DNA from: an uncultured Collinsella sp.
GTDB lineage: Bacteria > Actinomycetota > Coriobacteriia > Coriobacteriales > Coriobacteriaceae
Direction of reading: 5' to 3'
Length of the DNA stretch: 64,000 bases
Assembly: GCA_934621295.1 (NCBI GenBank)
Contig: CAKTVB010000005.1
Location: 47,599-111,598 of the forward strand
This document shows positions 8,548 through 16,903 of the stretch, in pieces (within the stretch, counting starts at the first letter, position 1; each line of letters starts with the position of its first letter). Position numbers and translations under genes: made by a program. Below the pieces are notes generated by a model, which ran no database searches, was not told the origin of the DNA, and saw only the letters and a list, made by a program, of their open reading frames with translations.

Positions 8548-9261
8548 ATGAAGACGAGCATCGAAGGACGTCGAGCTTTGATTACCGGGGCGGGCTCGGG
8601 TATTGGCAGGGCGGTTGCCCAGCGGTTGAGCGAGCTTGGCTGCGACGTTGTCCTGGTGGGTAGAACCGGCGCCACGCTCAACGAGACCGCCGCCCTTTGT
8701 CCGGGTATCACCAAGACCGTCACCTGCGACCTCACGGACGAGAACAGCATTTTGGCGCTTGTGGGGTACATCCGCGCAACTGGCGGGCTCGATATCCTGG
8801 TGAACAATGCGGGCGTCGTGCAATCGGGGCCGCTGGAGGGCATATCGACCAAAGAGTTCGACGCCGTGATGGCAACGAACGTGCGCGCACCGTTCATCCT
8901 CATGCGCGAGACGCTGCCGCTTCTTAAAGCCTCGCCGGCGCCCGAGATCGTCAACATCTGTTCGGTCGTCGCCCATGAGGGCTATCCCAACCAGAGTGCC
9001 TATGTTGCGAGCAAGCATGCCCTGTGCGGTCTTTCCAAATCGTTTGCCAAAGAGGTCTTTGAGGACGGCGTCCGCGTTCACCTGATTTCTCCGGGCGGCG
9101 TTTTGACCGATATGGTGGCCAAGGTGCGCCCCGAGATCGTGGGAGTGCCCATGATTGCTCCCGAAGATGTTGCAGATGCGGCGGAGTACCTGCTCACGCA
9201 TCGCAGTGATGCCGTTTGCGACGAGATTCGTCTTCACCGTGTGACTAAGGAGCCGTTCTAG
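8548..9261 (+). CDS. Classical SDR family oxidoreductase
   Basis: A 237-residue classical short-chain dehydrogenase. The cofactor motif TGAGSGIG is at residues 13-20, NNAG is near residue 90, a Ser lies in NICSVVAHEG, and YVASK supplies the catalytic Tyr and Lys. VGR after the second strand suggests NADP preference, but this is only an inference. ATG 8548 follows a perfect GGAAGGAG box; a GTG five codons upstream overlaps that box and is rejected. Unlike the SDR at 686-1486, every canonical motif is intact here. It stands alone, so the substrate cannot be inferred from neighbours. Confidence 0.9.
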   Translation: MKTSIEGRRALITGAGSGIGRAVAQRLSELGCDVVLVGRTGATLNETAALCPGITKTVTCDLTDENSILALVGYIRATGGLDILVNNAGVVQSGPLEGISTKEFDAVMATNVRAPFILMRETLPLLKASPAPEIVNICSVVAHEGYPNQSAYVASKHALCGLSKSFAKEVFEDGVRVHLISPGGVLTDMVAKVRPEIVGVPMIAPEDVADAAEYLLTHRSDAVCDEIRLHRVTKEPF

Positions 9262-9381
9262 GAGCTCGGACCCGCTGCGGGCGATGTTTGTCTGACGGCG
9301 CGTGGATGCATGGCGGCAGCGCGCTCGGCACATTTCTTGTCCACGCGATAGTTTACGATTTGTTAACGAGGAGGTGCCGCC

Positions 9382-9480
9382 ATGTCCATATTCGTTACGG
9401 GCGATTTCCATTCTTGCGGTGACGGGTGGCACGACGGTTGGCGTCGACCCGTTTACCAGGACATTGTTGCTGTGAGGTAG
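9382..9480 (+). CDS. Short ORF, possibly a metallophosphoesterase remnant
   Basis: A 32-codon ORF starts at ATG 9382 after a strong GAGGAGG site. Its first residues, MSIFVTGDFHSCGDG, resemble the start of calcineurin-like phosphoesterases (a TGDxH metal motif), but the frame stops after 32 residues. It may be a decayed gene start or a tiny peptide upstream of the ADP-ribosylglycohydrolase gene. The strong ribosome-binding site is the main support for translation. No further homologous sequence was recognised in the other frames before the next gene. Confidence 0.35.
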   Translation: MSIFVTGDFHSCGDGWHDGWRRPVYQDIVAVR

Positions 9481-9540
9481 CATTGGACTGATTGTCGGCT
9501 AGAGGCTGGAAGGAAACTGTCGAGGGCAAGGAGAATCATC

Positions 9541-10326
9541 ATGGCAACCCTTCGAGACTGTATATACGGCCAGGCGGTTGGCGATGCGCTAGGGGTTCCG
9601 TTTGAATTTCGCGAGCGGGATACATTCGAGTGCACCAGGATGGCTGGCTTCGGTACACATGGACAGCCGGCGGGCACTTGGAGCGACGACACGTCCATGG
9701 CACTTGCGATATGCGGCAGCTATCGCGAAGTGGGGCACATCGATACCGATGACATCCGCACGAGGTTTCTGGCCTGGTATCGCGATGGCGCCTATACGTG
9801 TGACGGGCTTTTCGACATCGGTAACGCGACGGCGCGTGCGCTCATCGCAGGTCACGGCCTGTCTGGTGAGCGCGATAACGGCAATGGCTCGCTTATGCGC
9901 ACGGTTTCTTTGGCCTTTTTTGATGTGACGGACGATGCGGTTCGCGCGATTTCTGCCATCGCTCATGCGCATCCGACTTCAACCGAGGCGTGCGTGCGAA
10001 TGGTGCACGTTGCCAAGGCGCTTGCCGACGGCATGTCGGTTAGTGATGCCGTGGCCATGGGTGGGGTTGACGCAAAGAAGCCGCGCAGCTCGATTAGCTC
10101 TGGGGGATACGTTCTCCATACGTATGAGGCAGCGCTTTGGTGCCTTGCCAACACCTCGAGCTACGCTGAGTGCGTGCTGGCAGCCGTTAATCTTGGTGAC
10201 GATACCGACACGACCGCTGCCGTCGCCGGCGCTCTTGGCGGTATTGTCTACGGTTTCGATGGTATACCTAGCAGCTGGGTGGATGCGCTCAAGGGCAAGG
10301 ATGTTATCGAGGCATGCTTGCCGTAA
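9541..10326 (+). CDS. ADP-ribosylglycohydrolase family protein
   Basis: A 261-residue all-helical ADP-ribosyl hydrolase (DraG/ARH type) that would remove ADP-ribose from proteins or small molecules. Metal-binding motifs are visible: GDALGVPFEF at the N-terminus, WSDDTSMALAI around residue 56, NGNGSLMRT near 115 and GDDTDTTAAVAGALGG near 220, so both magnesium sites look complete. ATG 9541 has AAGGAGA about 8 nt upstream. No ADP-ribosyltransferase gene is visible nearby, so the role could be housekeeping, metabolite repair or defence counteraction. The following gene is on the opposite strand. Confidence 0.92.
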   Translation: MATLRDCIYGQAVGDALGVPFEFRERDTFECTRMAGFGTHGQPAGTWSDDTSMALAICGSYREVGHIDTDDIRTRFLAWYRDGAYTCDGLFDIGNATARALIAGHGLSGERDNGNGSLMRTVSLAFFDVTDDAVRAISAIAHAHPTSTEACVRMVHVAKALADGMSVSDAVAMGGVDAKKPRSSISSGGYVLHTYEAALWCLANTSSYAECVLAAVNLGDDTDTTAAVAGALGGIVYGFDGIPSSWVDALKGKDVIEACLP

Positions 10327-10353
10327 AGGGCGGCAGCTTAGGGCGCCTTTCGC

Positions 10354-10941
10354 TTAGCGCGTCAGCTCAAAGGTCAATCCGTCGTAGATGCCTCCACGTA
10401 CCTGGCGGATTCCGTCTTTTCGCCTGTATTCTGCGAAGCCGAGCTTTTGTGCTAGCGCGATCATGCGCTCGTTGCCCGGCCAGGTTTGGGTGAAGATACG
10501 CTGGCTGCCATGGGCTTTTAGATAATCGATGAAACCCGTGAGTGCCATGTTGGCAATGCCGCGCCGGCGGTACTGGGGGTCAAACACGCAGATGCCAATC
10601 GCTCTTCCAAGAGGCTCCGCATCGTGGTCGCCCACGATATTGCAGTCGCTATCAATCAGGTAGCTCGCGCACGAGCCTACGTGCTTGCCCTGATAGTCGA
10701 TTTCAAAACGGCCGCGAAAGCTCGCGTCGGAATACTCGGATGCTTCGGAAACCCAGCGCCCGAGTTTCTCGACATATTCTTTGAGCTCGCGCTCGCATTG
10801 CTCGGGAGTGCGTCCTTCGTAGAGCCAGGGGGCATCCCAAAGCTGCCATTCGGTCTCGATGGTTTCCCATCGGATGTAGTCGGTGATGTCTTCCTGACGG
10901 ATATCGCGCAGCGTCACATCGTCATTCGTCTGTATTACCAA
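10354..10941 (-). CDS. GNAT family N-acetyltransferase
   Basis: A GNAT acetyltransferase of about 195 residues that would transfer acetyl from acetyl-CoA to an amine. The fold is recognisable from VTLRDIRQEDITDYIRW at the start, the acetyl-CoA loop DPQYRRRGIANMALTGFIDYL and the C-terminal NERMIALAQKLGF, as in RimJ/RimL-like members. The start is uncertain: TTG at 10941 is preferred because the conserved domain begins three to six codons later, whereas the long in-frame upstream extension is low-complexity Ala/Pro. It converges with the ADP-ribosylglycohydrolase gene and is divergent from the ABC exporter gene. Confidence 0.82.
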   Translation of the reverse strand: MVIQTNDDVTLRDIRQEDITDYIRWETIETEWQLWDAPWLYEGRTPEQCERELKEYVEKLGRWVSEASEYSDASFRGRFEIDYQGKHVGSCASYLIDSDCNIVGDHDAEPLGRAIGICVFDPQYRRRGIANMALTGFIDYLKAHGSQRIFTQTWPGNERMIALAQKLGFAEYRRKDGIRQVRGGIYDGLTFELTR

Positions 10942-11128
10942 GGCGATTCGCCCCCATACGCGGATTGTGCTGCTTTGAATTGTGGCACAAAGTTGTTTCT
11001 GGAGAATAACGGCTGGGCTTGGCGGAGGCGGGGCAGCTGCCAGGCGCGCCGTCGACGCTGTGCCGGCGCCCGCGCTGCCCTCCGATATGCAACAATAACC
11101 ATTGCCCATTATCAGCGAAAGGAAACCC

Positions 11129-12931
11129 ATGTCTCAGCGAAGCACCAGCCCGCTCAAGCGATCGACCGTGCGTCGAACGCTGCGGCGATTTTGGGATGTT
11201 ACGCGCACGCAGCCGCTGATCGTCTTCCTTTCGGTGTTTTCGTCTGCAGGCTACATTTTCTTGCTCACGTTCGCCAACACCTATGTCATGGCCCTCATCG
11301 TCGACCGTGTTCAAGCTGGTCCCGTGGCGGGCGACCGGGTATTCGAGGTTTTTGGACCGTATATTCTCGCGCTCGTGCTCGTCAACCTATTGGGTCAGAT
11401 TCTCTCCAAGCTGCAGGACTATACCGTCTACAAGCTCGAGATCGCCGGCAATTATCATCTGGCACGTCTGTGCTTCGACACGCTCTCCAATCAGTCCATG
11501 ACGTTTCACACCAGCCGTTTTGGCGGATCGCTTGTGAGCCAGACGAGTCGCTTCATGAGCGGCTACACCGGTCTGGTCGACGTAACCGTCTACTCGCTGA
11601 TTCCCACGATTACCTCGGTTATTTGCACGGTTGCGGCCCTGGCACCGGTGGTGCCGCTGTTCACGGCGATTTTGGTTCTCATCATGATCGTCTATATCGC
11701 GTTCGTGTGGGTGATGTACAAGCGCATCATGCCACTATCCGCCGCTACGTCTGCTGCGCAAAATAAACTCTCGGGCGTGCTTTCCGACGCCGTGACCAAT
11801 ATCTTGGCCGTTAAAACCTGCGGTCGAGAGGACTTTGAACGTGACCTATTCGACACCGCCGACCGTGCCGCGCGCGATGCCGAGACGGTTTCGATGCACG
11901 CCATGATGCAGCGCAACTTCACGACATCCGGCCTTATCGTTATCACCATGGCCGTGGTGAGCGTCTTTGTTGCAGGTGGCAACGCGTGGTTTGGCATTTC
12001 GGCCGGCGCGCTCGTTATGATTTTCACCTACACGTACAATCTCACCATGCGCCTCAACTACGTGAGCTCAATGATGCAGCGCATCAACCGTGCGTTGGGT
12101 GACGCCGCCGAGATGACGCGCGTGCTGGACGAGCCGCGCTTGGTGGCAGATGACGAGGACGCTCCCGAGCTCAAGGTAGGCGAGGGCGCGATTGATTTCG
12201 AGCACCTGAGTTTTGCCTATCGCGATGCCGCATCGGGCGAGAGCGTGTTCGACGACCTGACGTTGCATGTGGCGGCGGGCCAGCGTGTGGGCCTGGTGGG
12301 CAAATCGGGCTCGGGTAAAACGACGCTCACCAAGCTGTTGCTTCGCTTGGACGACGTCCAGGATGGCCGCGTGCTCGTGGACGGGCAGGATGTCTCGCGT
12401 TGCACCCAGCAAAGCTTGCGCCGTCAGGTGGCATATGTGCCTCAGGAGGCGCTGCTGTTCCATCGTTCCATTCGTGAGAATATCGCCTACGGGCGCCCCG
12501 ATGCTACTGATGAGCAGATTCACGAGGCGGCCCGTCTGGCTAACGCGACCGAGTTTATCGACCGTCTGCCGCAAGGGTTTGACACCATGGTGGGCGAGCG
12601 CGGCGTTAAGCTTTCGGGCGGTCAGCGTCAGCGCGTGGCTATCGCGCGCGCCATTTTGACCGACGCTCCGATCCTGGTGCTTGACGAGGCGACGTCTGCT
12701 CTCGACAGTGAATCCGAGGCGCTGGTGCAGGAGGCACTCGAGAACCTCATGCGTGGGCGCACCTCGATTGTGGTGGCGCACCGCCTCTCCACGGTGGCGG
12801 CGCTCGATCGCATTGTGGTGCTTGCCGACGGCAAGATTGTTGAGGACGGCACGCACGCGCGGCTTGTGGATGCGGACGGCGAGTATGCGAGCTTGTGGGG
12901 CCGTCAGACCGGTGCCTTCCTGGAAGCGTAG
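11129..12931 (+). CDS. ABC exporter, fused membrane and ATPase domains
   Basis: A 600-residue half-transporter of the MsbA/LmrA class. Residues 20-330 carry the six-helix exporter membrane domain, and residues 355-595 the ATPase. Walker A is GKSGSGKTT, the signature is LSGGQRQRVAIARA, Walker B is ILVLDEATSALD, and the H-loop His is in VVAHRLST. It probably works as a homodimer, as no partner half-transporter is adjacent. ATG 11129 is preferred over the ATG nine codons earlier because AAAGGA lies at the right distance before it. The substrate (lipid, drug or peptide) is unknown. A weak GC-rich hairpin with TTTTC follows the stop. Confidence 0.92.
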   Translation: MSQRSTSPLKRSTVRRTLRRFWDVTRTQPLIVFLSVFSSAGYIFLLTFANTYVMALIVDRVQAGPVAGDRVFEVFGPYILALVLVNLLGQILSKLQDYTVYKLEIAGNYHLARLCFDTLSNQSMTFHTSRFGGSLVSQTSRFMSGYTGLVDVTVYSLIPTITSVICTVAALAPVVPLFTAILVLIMIVYIAFVWVMYKRIMPLSAATSAAQNKLSGVLSDAVTNILAVKTCGREDFERDLFDTADRAARDAETVSMHAMMQRNFTTSGLIVITMAVVSVFVAGGNAWFGISAGALVMIFTYTYNLTMRLNYVSSMMQRINRALGDAAEMTRVLDEPRLVADDEDAPELKVGEGAIDFEHLSFAYRDAASGESVFDDLTLHVAAGQRVGLVGKSGSGKTTLTKLLLRLDDVQDGRVLVDGQDVSRCTQQSLRRQVAYVPQEALLFHRSIRENIAYGRPDATDEQIHEAARLANATEFIDRLPQGFDTMVGERGVKLSGGQRQRVAIARAILTDAPILVLDEATSALDSESEALVQEALENLMRGRTSIVVAHRLSTVAALDRIVVLADGKIVEDGTHARLVDADGEYASLWGRQTGAFLEA

Positions 12932-13041
12932 CGGGCCCGTGCAGGTTGGTTGTCTGCGATGCGCGTCCCGGGCCGCTTTTCTTGTTAACGTGTGGCGGTA
13001 AATCGTGCAGAATCGGGCCGTATCTAGCCCGGTGGCGTTTC

Positions 13042-13148
13042 AAAAACCGCCACTCGTCGGGAGATGTTCGAAAAACCGCCACTCATTTGAAACGATGCAG
13101 CGGTCCAAGCGGGCGCCGTGCTCGCAAATGCATCAAAAACCGCCACTC
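13042..13148. repeat. Three direct copies of AAAAACCGCCACTC
   Basis: The 14-mer occurs at 13042-13055, 13071-13084 and 13135-13148, with offsets of 29 and 64 nt. The first two copies lie between CGTTTCAAA and TTTGAAACG, which are inverted (13036-13044 and 13086-13094). This sits in the 391-nt gap between the ABC exporter and the zinc-ribbon gene; no gene is supported there. Confidence 0.8.
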
Positions 13149-13322
13149 ATCCAGGAACAGCATCGTTCTCGATGGTCGGTATGTCCGTGGCCGCGGCAAG
13201 CCTGTCACTCATTCCGATCCAGCACCGCTCCAAGCTGCGCTACCGCTGCTGTCGACAAAAGGGCGCCGCCGACAGATGCACTGCGGCGGCGCCCTGGTGC
13301 CATTTTCTACCGGGTCGCTCGG

Positions 13323-14660
13323 CTACTTTCCAAAAATCGCGCCGAAGAGGCCCCTGCGCTTGGTCTTTTCCTCCCGATAAGCACCTTGGCTTGCCGTTGC
13401 AGCCTGTTGCCCGGTACCCTCGCCGCCTCGGCGGACAATCTGGTACAAGAACGGTGACTTGACGTATTTGACCTCGATGGGCGTTGCGTGCACGGTGCTT
13501 TCGCTCGAAAGGCGCAGGCTCGGATTGAGGGGCGCCACGATATGCGTCTCTCGTTTTTCGCTGAACACCACCGCCGCCGCGCGACCGGTCTGTCCATTGA
13601 CGGCGATGCGCACTTGCTCGCCGTCTCGACCATCCGCCGCCGGACGGTCAACAAAGTACACGGGCACCATGACCAGGCCGTCCTTGTGCTTGCGCGCTTT
13701 GCGAGCCCACGCGCGAATGCTCTTCTTGTTGAATCCCAGCGCAGACTCGGCATCATTGCCCGCGATATCGAGCGCCAACTTATCGATAACGACGTTGTCC
13801 TTGGTTGAAGCGTCGACCGCGATCACGCGGAAGTCGCCTTCTTGCATCGCGGGATCGAATGGAGCGACCTTTGAGAAATCCCAGGGTTCGAGAATGCCCA
13901 TCAGGCGAACGTCCAAGTAGTTGGCGCGGGGGTACGCCCAGTCGAGCACTTCGTAATACACCAGCGCTTCTTTGCTTAGGCCCTTGCCCGGGAAGGACGC
14001 CATCATGCGCAGGTCTGCAAGCGCCATGGGGAAGTAGAAGAGCATCATATCGTTTTGGATGGCATCTTCCACGTTATGGCCCGCAAAGGCATCGGGGTGT
14101 TGACGCACGAGGTGCAAAGCATTGGCGCGTGCCTGTTGCTCGGTAATCGTGCATGGAATTCCCTGGTCGGGAACGTATTCCGCGCCAACACCCATGGTCA
14201 GGCGCTTGCTGAATGTACCGGGCTTAAACAGGTCGGCGACGCCGATTTTATTGCCGCACGACGGGCACTCGAACACGCGCTGTGTCGACGAGCCCTCAAA
14301 GGCCGCACCGCAAAACGGGCAAGGGATGGTCACGTGCTCGGCTTCTTGGTACTCAGAAGCGGTGGCGCGGTCTTCCCATAGGAGATGCTCGAGCACCGAC
14401 TGGTTACGCCAATGGGGATTGAAGAAATACCAATCGGGGTCTTCCGGTTTTTCGAGCTGCGAGACATGGGTGAGCTTGAGCAAGCCGTCGACAACCTGGA
14501 GCGGCTGGTGGCGAATGCCCAGGGCGCTTTTGGGTTCTCCCGCGCCTGGAGCCCACGGTATGGTCGTCCCGCAGTAGGCGCACTCGAATGAGCGGTTAGC
14601 CTGGTGCGAATACATGGGGCCGCCGCAGTTTTGACACTTGATGGCAAAGAACTCGTCCAT
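13323..14660 (-). CDS. Hypothetical protein with two zinc ribbons
   Basis: A 445-residue cytosolic protein of unrecognised function. The N-terminus has a CxxC-x16-CxxC zinc ribbon (CQNCGG and CAYCGT). A second ribbon follows around residues 113-137 (CPFCGA and CPSCGN). The central 250 residues contain no catalytic motif that I recognise, with DVRLMGILEPWDF and RVIAVDASTKDN as conserved-looking blocks. The end is basic and Gly-rich (REEKTKRRGLFGAIFGK). The start ATG follows AAGGAGG at ideal spacing, so translation is well supported. No signal peptide is present. It is monocistronic and stands between the exporter and the MacAB-like operon. A DNA, RNA or protein scaffold role is possible but unproven. 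Confidence 0.75.
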   Translation of the reverse strand: MDEFFAIKCQNCGGPMYSHQANRSFECAYCGTTIPWAPGAGEPKSALGIRHQPLQVVDGLLKLTHVSQLEKPEDPDWYFFNPHWRNQSVLEHLLWEDRATASEYQEAEHVTIPCPFCGAAFEGSSTQRVFECPSCGNKIGVADLFKPGTFSKRLTMGVGAEYVPDQGIPCTITEQQARANALHLVRQHPDAFAGHNVEDAIQNDMMLFYFPMALADLRMMASFPGKGLSKEALVYYEVLDWAYPRANYLDVRLMGILEPWDFSKVAPFDPAMQEGDFRVIAVDASTKDNVVIDKLALDIAGNDAESALGFNKKSIRAWARKARKHKDGLVMVPVYFVDRPAADGRDGEQVRIAVNGQTGRAAAVVFSEKRETHIVAPLNPSLRLSSESTVHATPIEVKYVKSPFLYQIVRRGGEGTGQQAATASQGAYREEKTKRRGLFGAIFGK

Positions 14661-14891
14661 AGGGTGAGCCTCCTTAACGCGTGGGCTGTTGCCATCAAGT
14701 ATGCGCGAGGCCCACTGTTTGTGCCTAGACCCTTAGGTCCCGTTTTGGAGGCGCAGCGGTACCCTGCGGCGCACGGCCGCGTGGGTGGCCATTATGTGCC
14801 CGGCAGCCGTTGTGTGACCGCCCACGTTTGTGCCCGCAGATGCCCGTGCTGCAATCGCCAACGCGTGCATGTGCCAACGCCCGCAACCGTC

Positions 14892-16112
14892 CTACTGATA
14901 CCTCAAACACTCCACCGGGTCGAGCTTTGCTGCCCGGCGAGCAGGGTAGAAGCCAAAGATCACGCCAATGCCCACGGATACCGCAAAGGCGAGCAGTACC
15001 GTCGTGATGGAAAAGCTTGGGACGATGCTCCCGCTTGCGCCAAGCTCACTCAGGATGCCGGAGTTTGCGGCAAAAAGCGTCAGTGCCCAGGCGAGCAGGT
15101 ATCCGATGACTACGCCCAGGATGCCGCCCGTGATGCATATCGCCGAGGATTCGGCCAAGAACTGGGCTGTGATATCGCGCCTGCTCGCGCCGAGTGCGCG
15201 GCGGATACCAATCTCGCGGATACGCTCCGTGACGTTGGTGAGCATCATGTTCATGATGCCGATGCCGCCCACCAAAAGCGAGATGCCCGCCACGGCGCCC
15301 ATGATGAGCGAGAACGAGCCCATAAAGGAGTTCATGGCGTCGATAGCGCTTTTCATCGAGCTGACCATGACGTCCCCGCCCTCGTCATCGTCACCGCTCA
15401 ATCCCTTGAATTCCTGGATCTTGGTCTTAATGGTGCCGCACAGCTCGTCGATATCGGCGTCTTCTCGCGCGAGGGCCGTCACGCTGGGGAACACGCTATA
15501 CGACTCGGTGAAAAGATTGGCAATCGTCGCCCTCGGCATGATGAGCGAGAGCGACCCCAGGGATTCGGCGCCGTTATCGACCACGCCGACAATTCGCACA
15601 TCGCCGCTCGAGACCTTGACCGTCTTTCCGAGGGCGTCTTCCATGTTTTGCCCAAAGAGCTGCTCGGCGCCGTTGCGGCTAATCATCGCCACGCGCGCGC
15701 CAGTCTTGGCTTCGGCATCGGTATAGGAACGTCCGCAGAGGGGCTTGTCATATCCCTTAATCTTGAGCACGGATATGTCCATGCCCTCGGCCGAGACGTT
15801 ATATGTGGTGTCGCCTTTTTGATAATCGGTATAGGCGTTGTCGATGATGCCTATCTCCTCGATTTGGGGGATCGTCTTGCGCAGTTTCTCGATATCCGAA
15901 TCGGTGAGATTTTCTGATGAATAGATTTGGACCATGCGTGCCGCATTGAGGCCCAGACTGTCGATGAGGCCATTTTGGATGCCGCCGATGAGAGATGTCA
16001 TGGCGATGACCGAGGCGATGCCGATGACGATGCCCAAGATGGTGAGCAGACTTCTGCCCTTGTTGGACTCAAGCGAGTGCAATGCCTCGCGCATCAAATC
16101 GCGGGTGCTCAT
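14892..16112 (-). CDS. MacB-like ABC transporter permease
   Basis: A 406-residue permease of the MacB/LolC/FtsX class. The N-terminal helix (LLTILGIVIGIASVIAM) is followed by an extracytoplasmic MacB_PCD domain of about 220 residues (roughly 45-270), and three C-terminal helices carry the FtsX motif, including GIGIMNMMLTNVTERIREIGIRRALGASR. These systems use mechanotransmission to drive export of peptides or other substrates through an adaptor. The gene overlaps the ATPase gene by 4 nt (ATGA) and is the third gene of a minus-strand operon: adaptor, ATPase, permease. Confidence 0.92.
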   Translation of the reverse strand: MSTRDLMREALHSLESNKGRSLLTILGIVIGIASVIAMTSLIGGIQNGLIDSLGLNAARMVQIYSSENLTDSDIEKLRKTIPQIEEIGIIDNAYTDYQKGDTTYNVSAEGMDISVLKIKGYDKPLCGRSYTDAEAKTGARVAMISRNGAEQLFGQNMEDALGKTVKVSSGDVRIVGVVDNGAESLGSLSLIMPRATIANLFTESYSVFPSVTALAREDADIDELCGTIKTKIQEFKGLSGDDDEGGDVMVSSMKSAIDAMNSFMGSFSLIMGAVAGISLLVGGIGIMNMMLTNVTERIREIGIRRALGASRRDITAQFLAESSAICITGGILGVVIGYLLAWALTLFAANSGILSELGASGSIVPSFSITTVLLAFAVSVGIGVIFGFYPARRAAKLDPVECLRYQ

Positions 16113-16903
16113 AGCGTCGCCTCCTCTCGTGGTTGCAGGGTGGGAAGTGCGGCGATGTCGGATCGAAATCCGGTGGCGCTGGCAGCGTTGGCGGCACTTC
16201 GCGTGTGCGCCACGCCCGGAATATAGGCACCTGCGTGCAAGCGGCCGTCGCGAATGGTTACGGCGCGATCGGCTTCGGCAGCGATGCCGGGATCGTGCGT
16301 GATGAGCACGATGGTCTTGCCGCGCTCTTGGAGCTTGTGGAACGTCTCCATAACGAGTGCCCCCGTGGTCGAGTCGAGGTTTCCCGTGGGCTCGTCGGCC
16401 AGGATGATGGGCGGGTCGTTGACGAGCGCTCGCGCGATGGCGACGCGTTGCATCTGGCCGCCCGAAAGCTCGGATATGCGATGGTCCCAGTGGTCGACGG
16501 GGAGCGTCACCGCCTGCAGCGCATGGACGGCGCGCATCTCGCGCTGAGAGCGCGGCACGTTGGTGTAGGAGAGGGGGAGCATTACGTTCTCGATGACCGA
16601 GAGGCGCGGCAGCAAGTTGAAGCTCTGGAAGACAAAGCCGATACTCAAGGCACGCACCTCGGTAAGCTCGTCGTCATCGAGCTCGGCCACGTTGAGTCCT
16701 TGCAGGAAGTAGTCGCCCGCCGTCGGCTTGTCCAAACAGCCCAGGATGTTCATGAGGGTCGACTTACCCGAGCCGGAGGGGCCGGTGATGGCCACGAACT
16801 CACCTGGCTCCACGGCCAGACTCACGTTATGAAGGATGTGCGCGCAGCCGGCTTCGCTTTCAAAGATGCGATGCACGTTGCGGATGTCGATGACGGGGCG
16901 CAT
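16109..16903 (-). CDS. MacB/LolD-type ABC transporter ATPase
   Basis: A 264-residue ATPase partner of the FtsX-type permease. Walker A (GPSGSGKST), the Q-loop region, the signature LSGGQMQRVAIARAL, Walker B (PPIILADEPTGNLD) and the H-loop ITHDP are all present. After about residue 225 an Ala-rich tail of some 35 residues extends past the normal end of LolD-like ATPases. Its start codon overlaps the adaptor stop by one nucleotide (TAATG), and its stop overlaps the permease start, so translation of the three genes is tightly coupled. Confidence 0.93.
   Translation of the reverse strand: MRPVIDIRNVHRIFESEAGCAHILHNVSLAVEPGEFVAITGPSGSGKSTLMNILGCLDKPTAGDYFLQGLNVAELDDDELTEVRALSIGFVFQSFNLLPRLSVIENVMLPLSYTNVPRSQREMRAVHALQAVTLPVDHWDHRISELSGGQMQRVAIARALVNDPPIILADEPTGNLDSTTGALVMETFHKLQERGKTIVLITHDPGIAAEADRAVTIRDGRLHAGAYIPGVAHTRSAANAASATGFRSDIAALPTLQPREEATL

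Noticed and set aside
10624..11766. 380-codon plus-strand open frame
   Set aside because: It runs antisense through the GNAT gene and out of frame into the ABC exporter; no conserved motif.
13042..13148. CRISPR array
   Set aside because: Repeats are only 14 nt, spacers are uneven (15 and 50 nt) and there are no cas genes.
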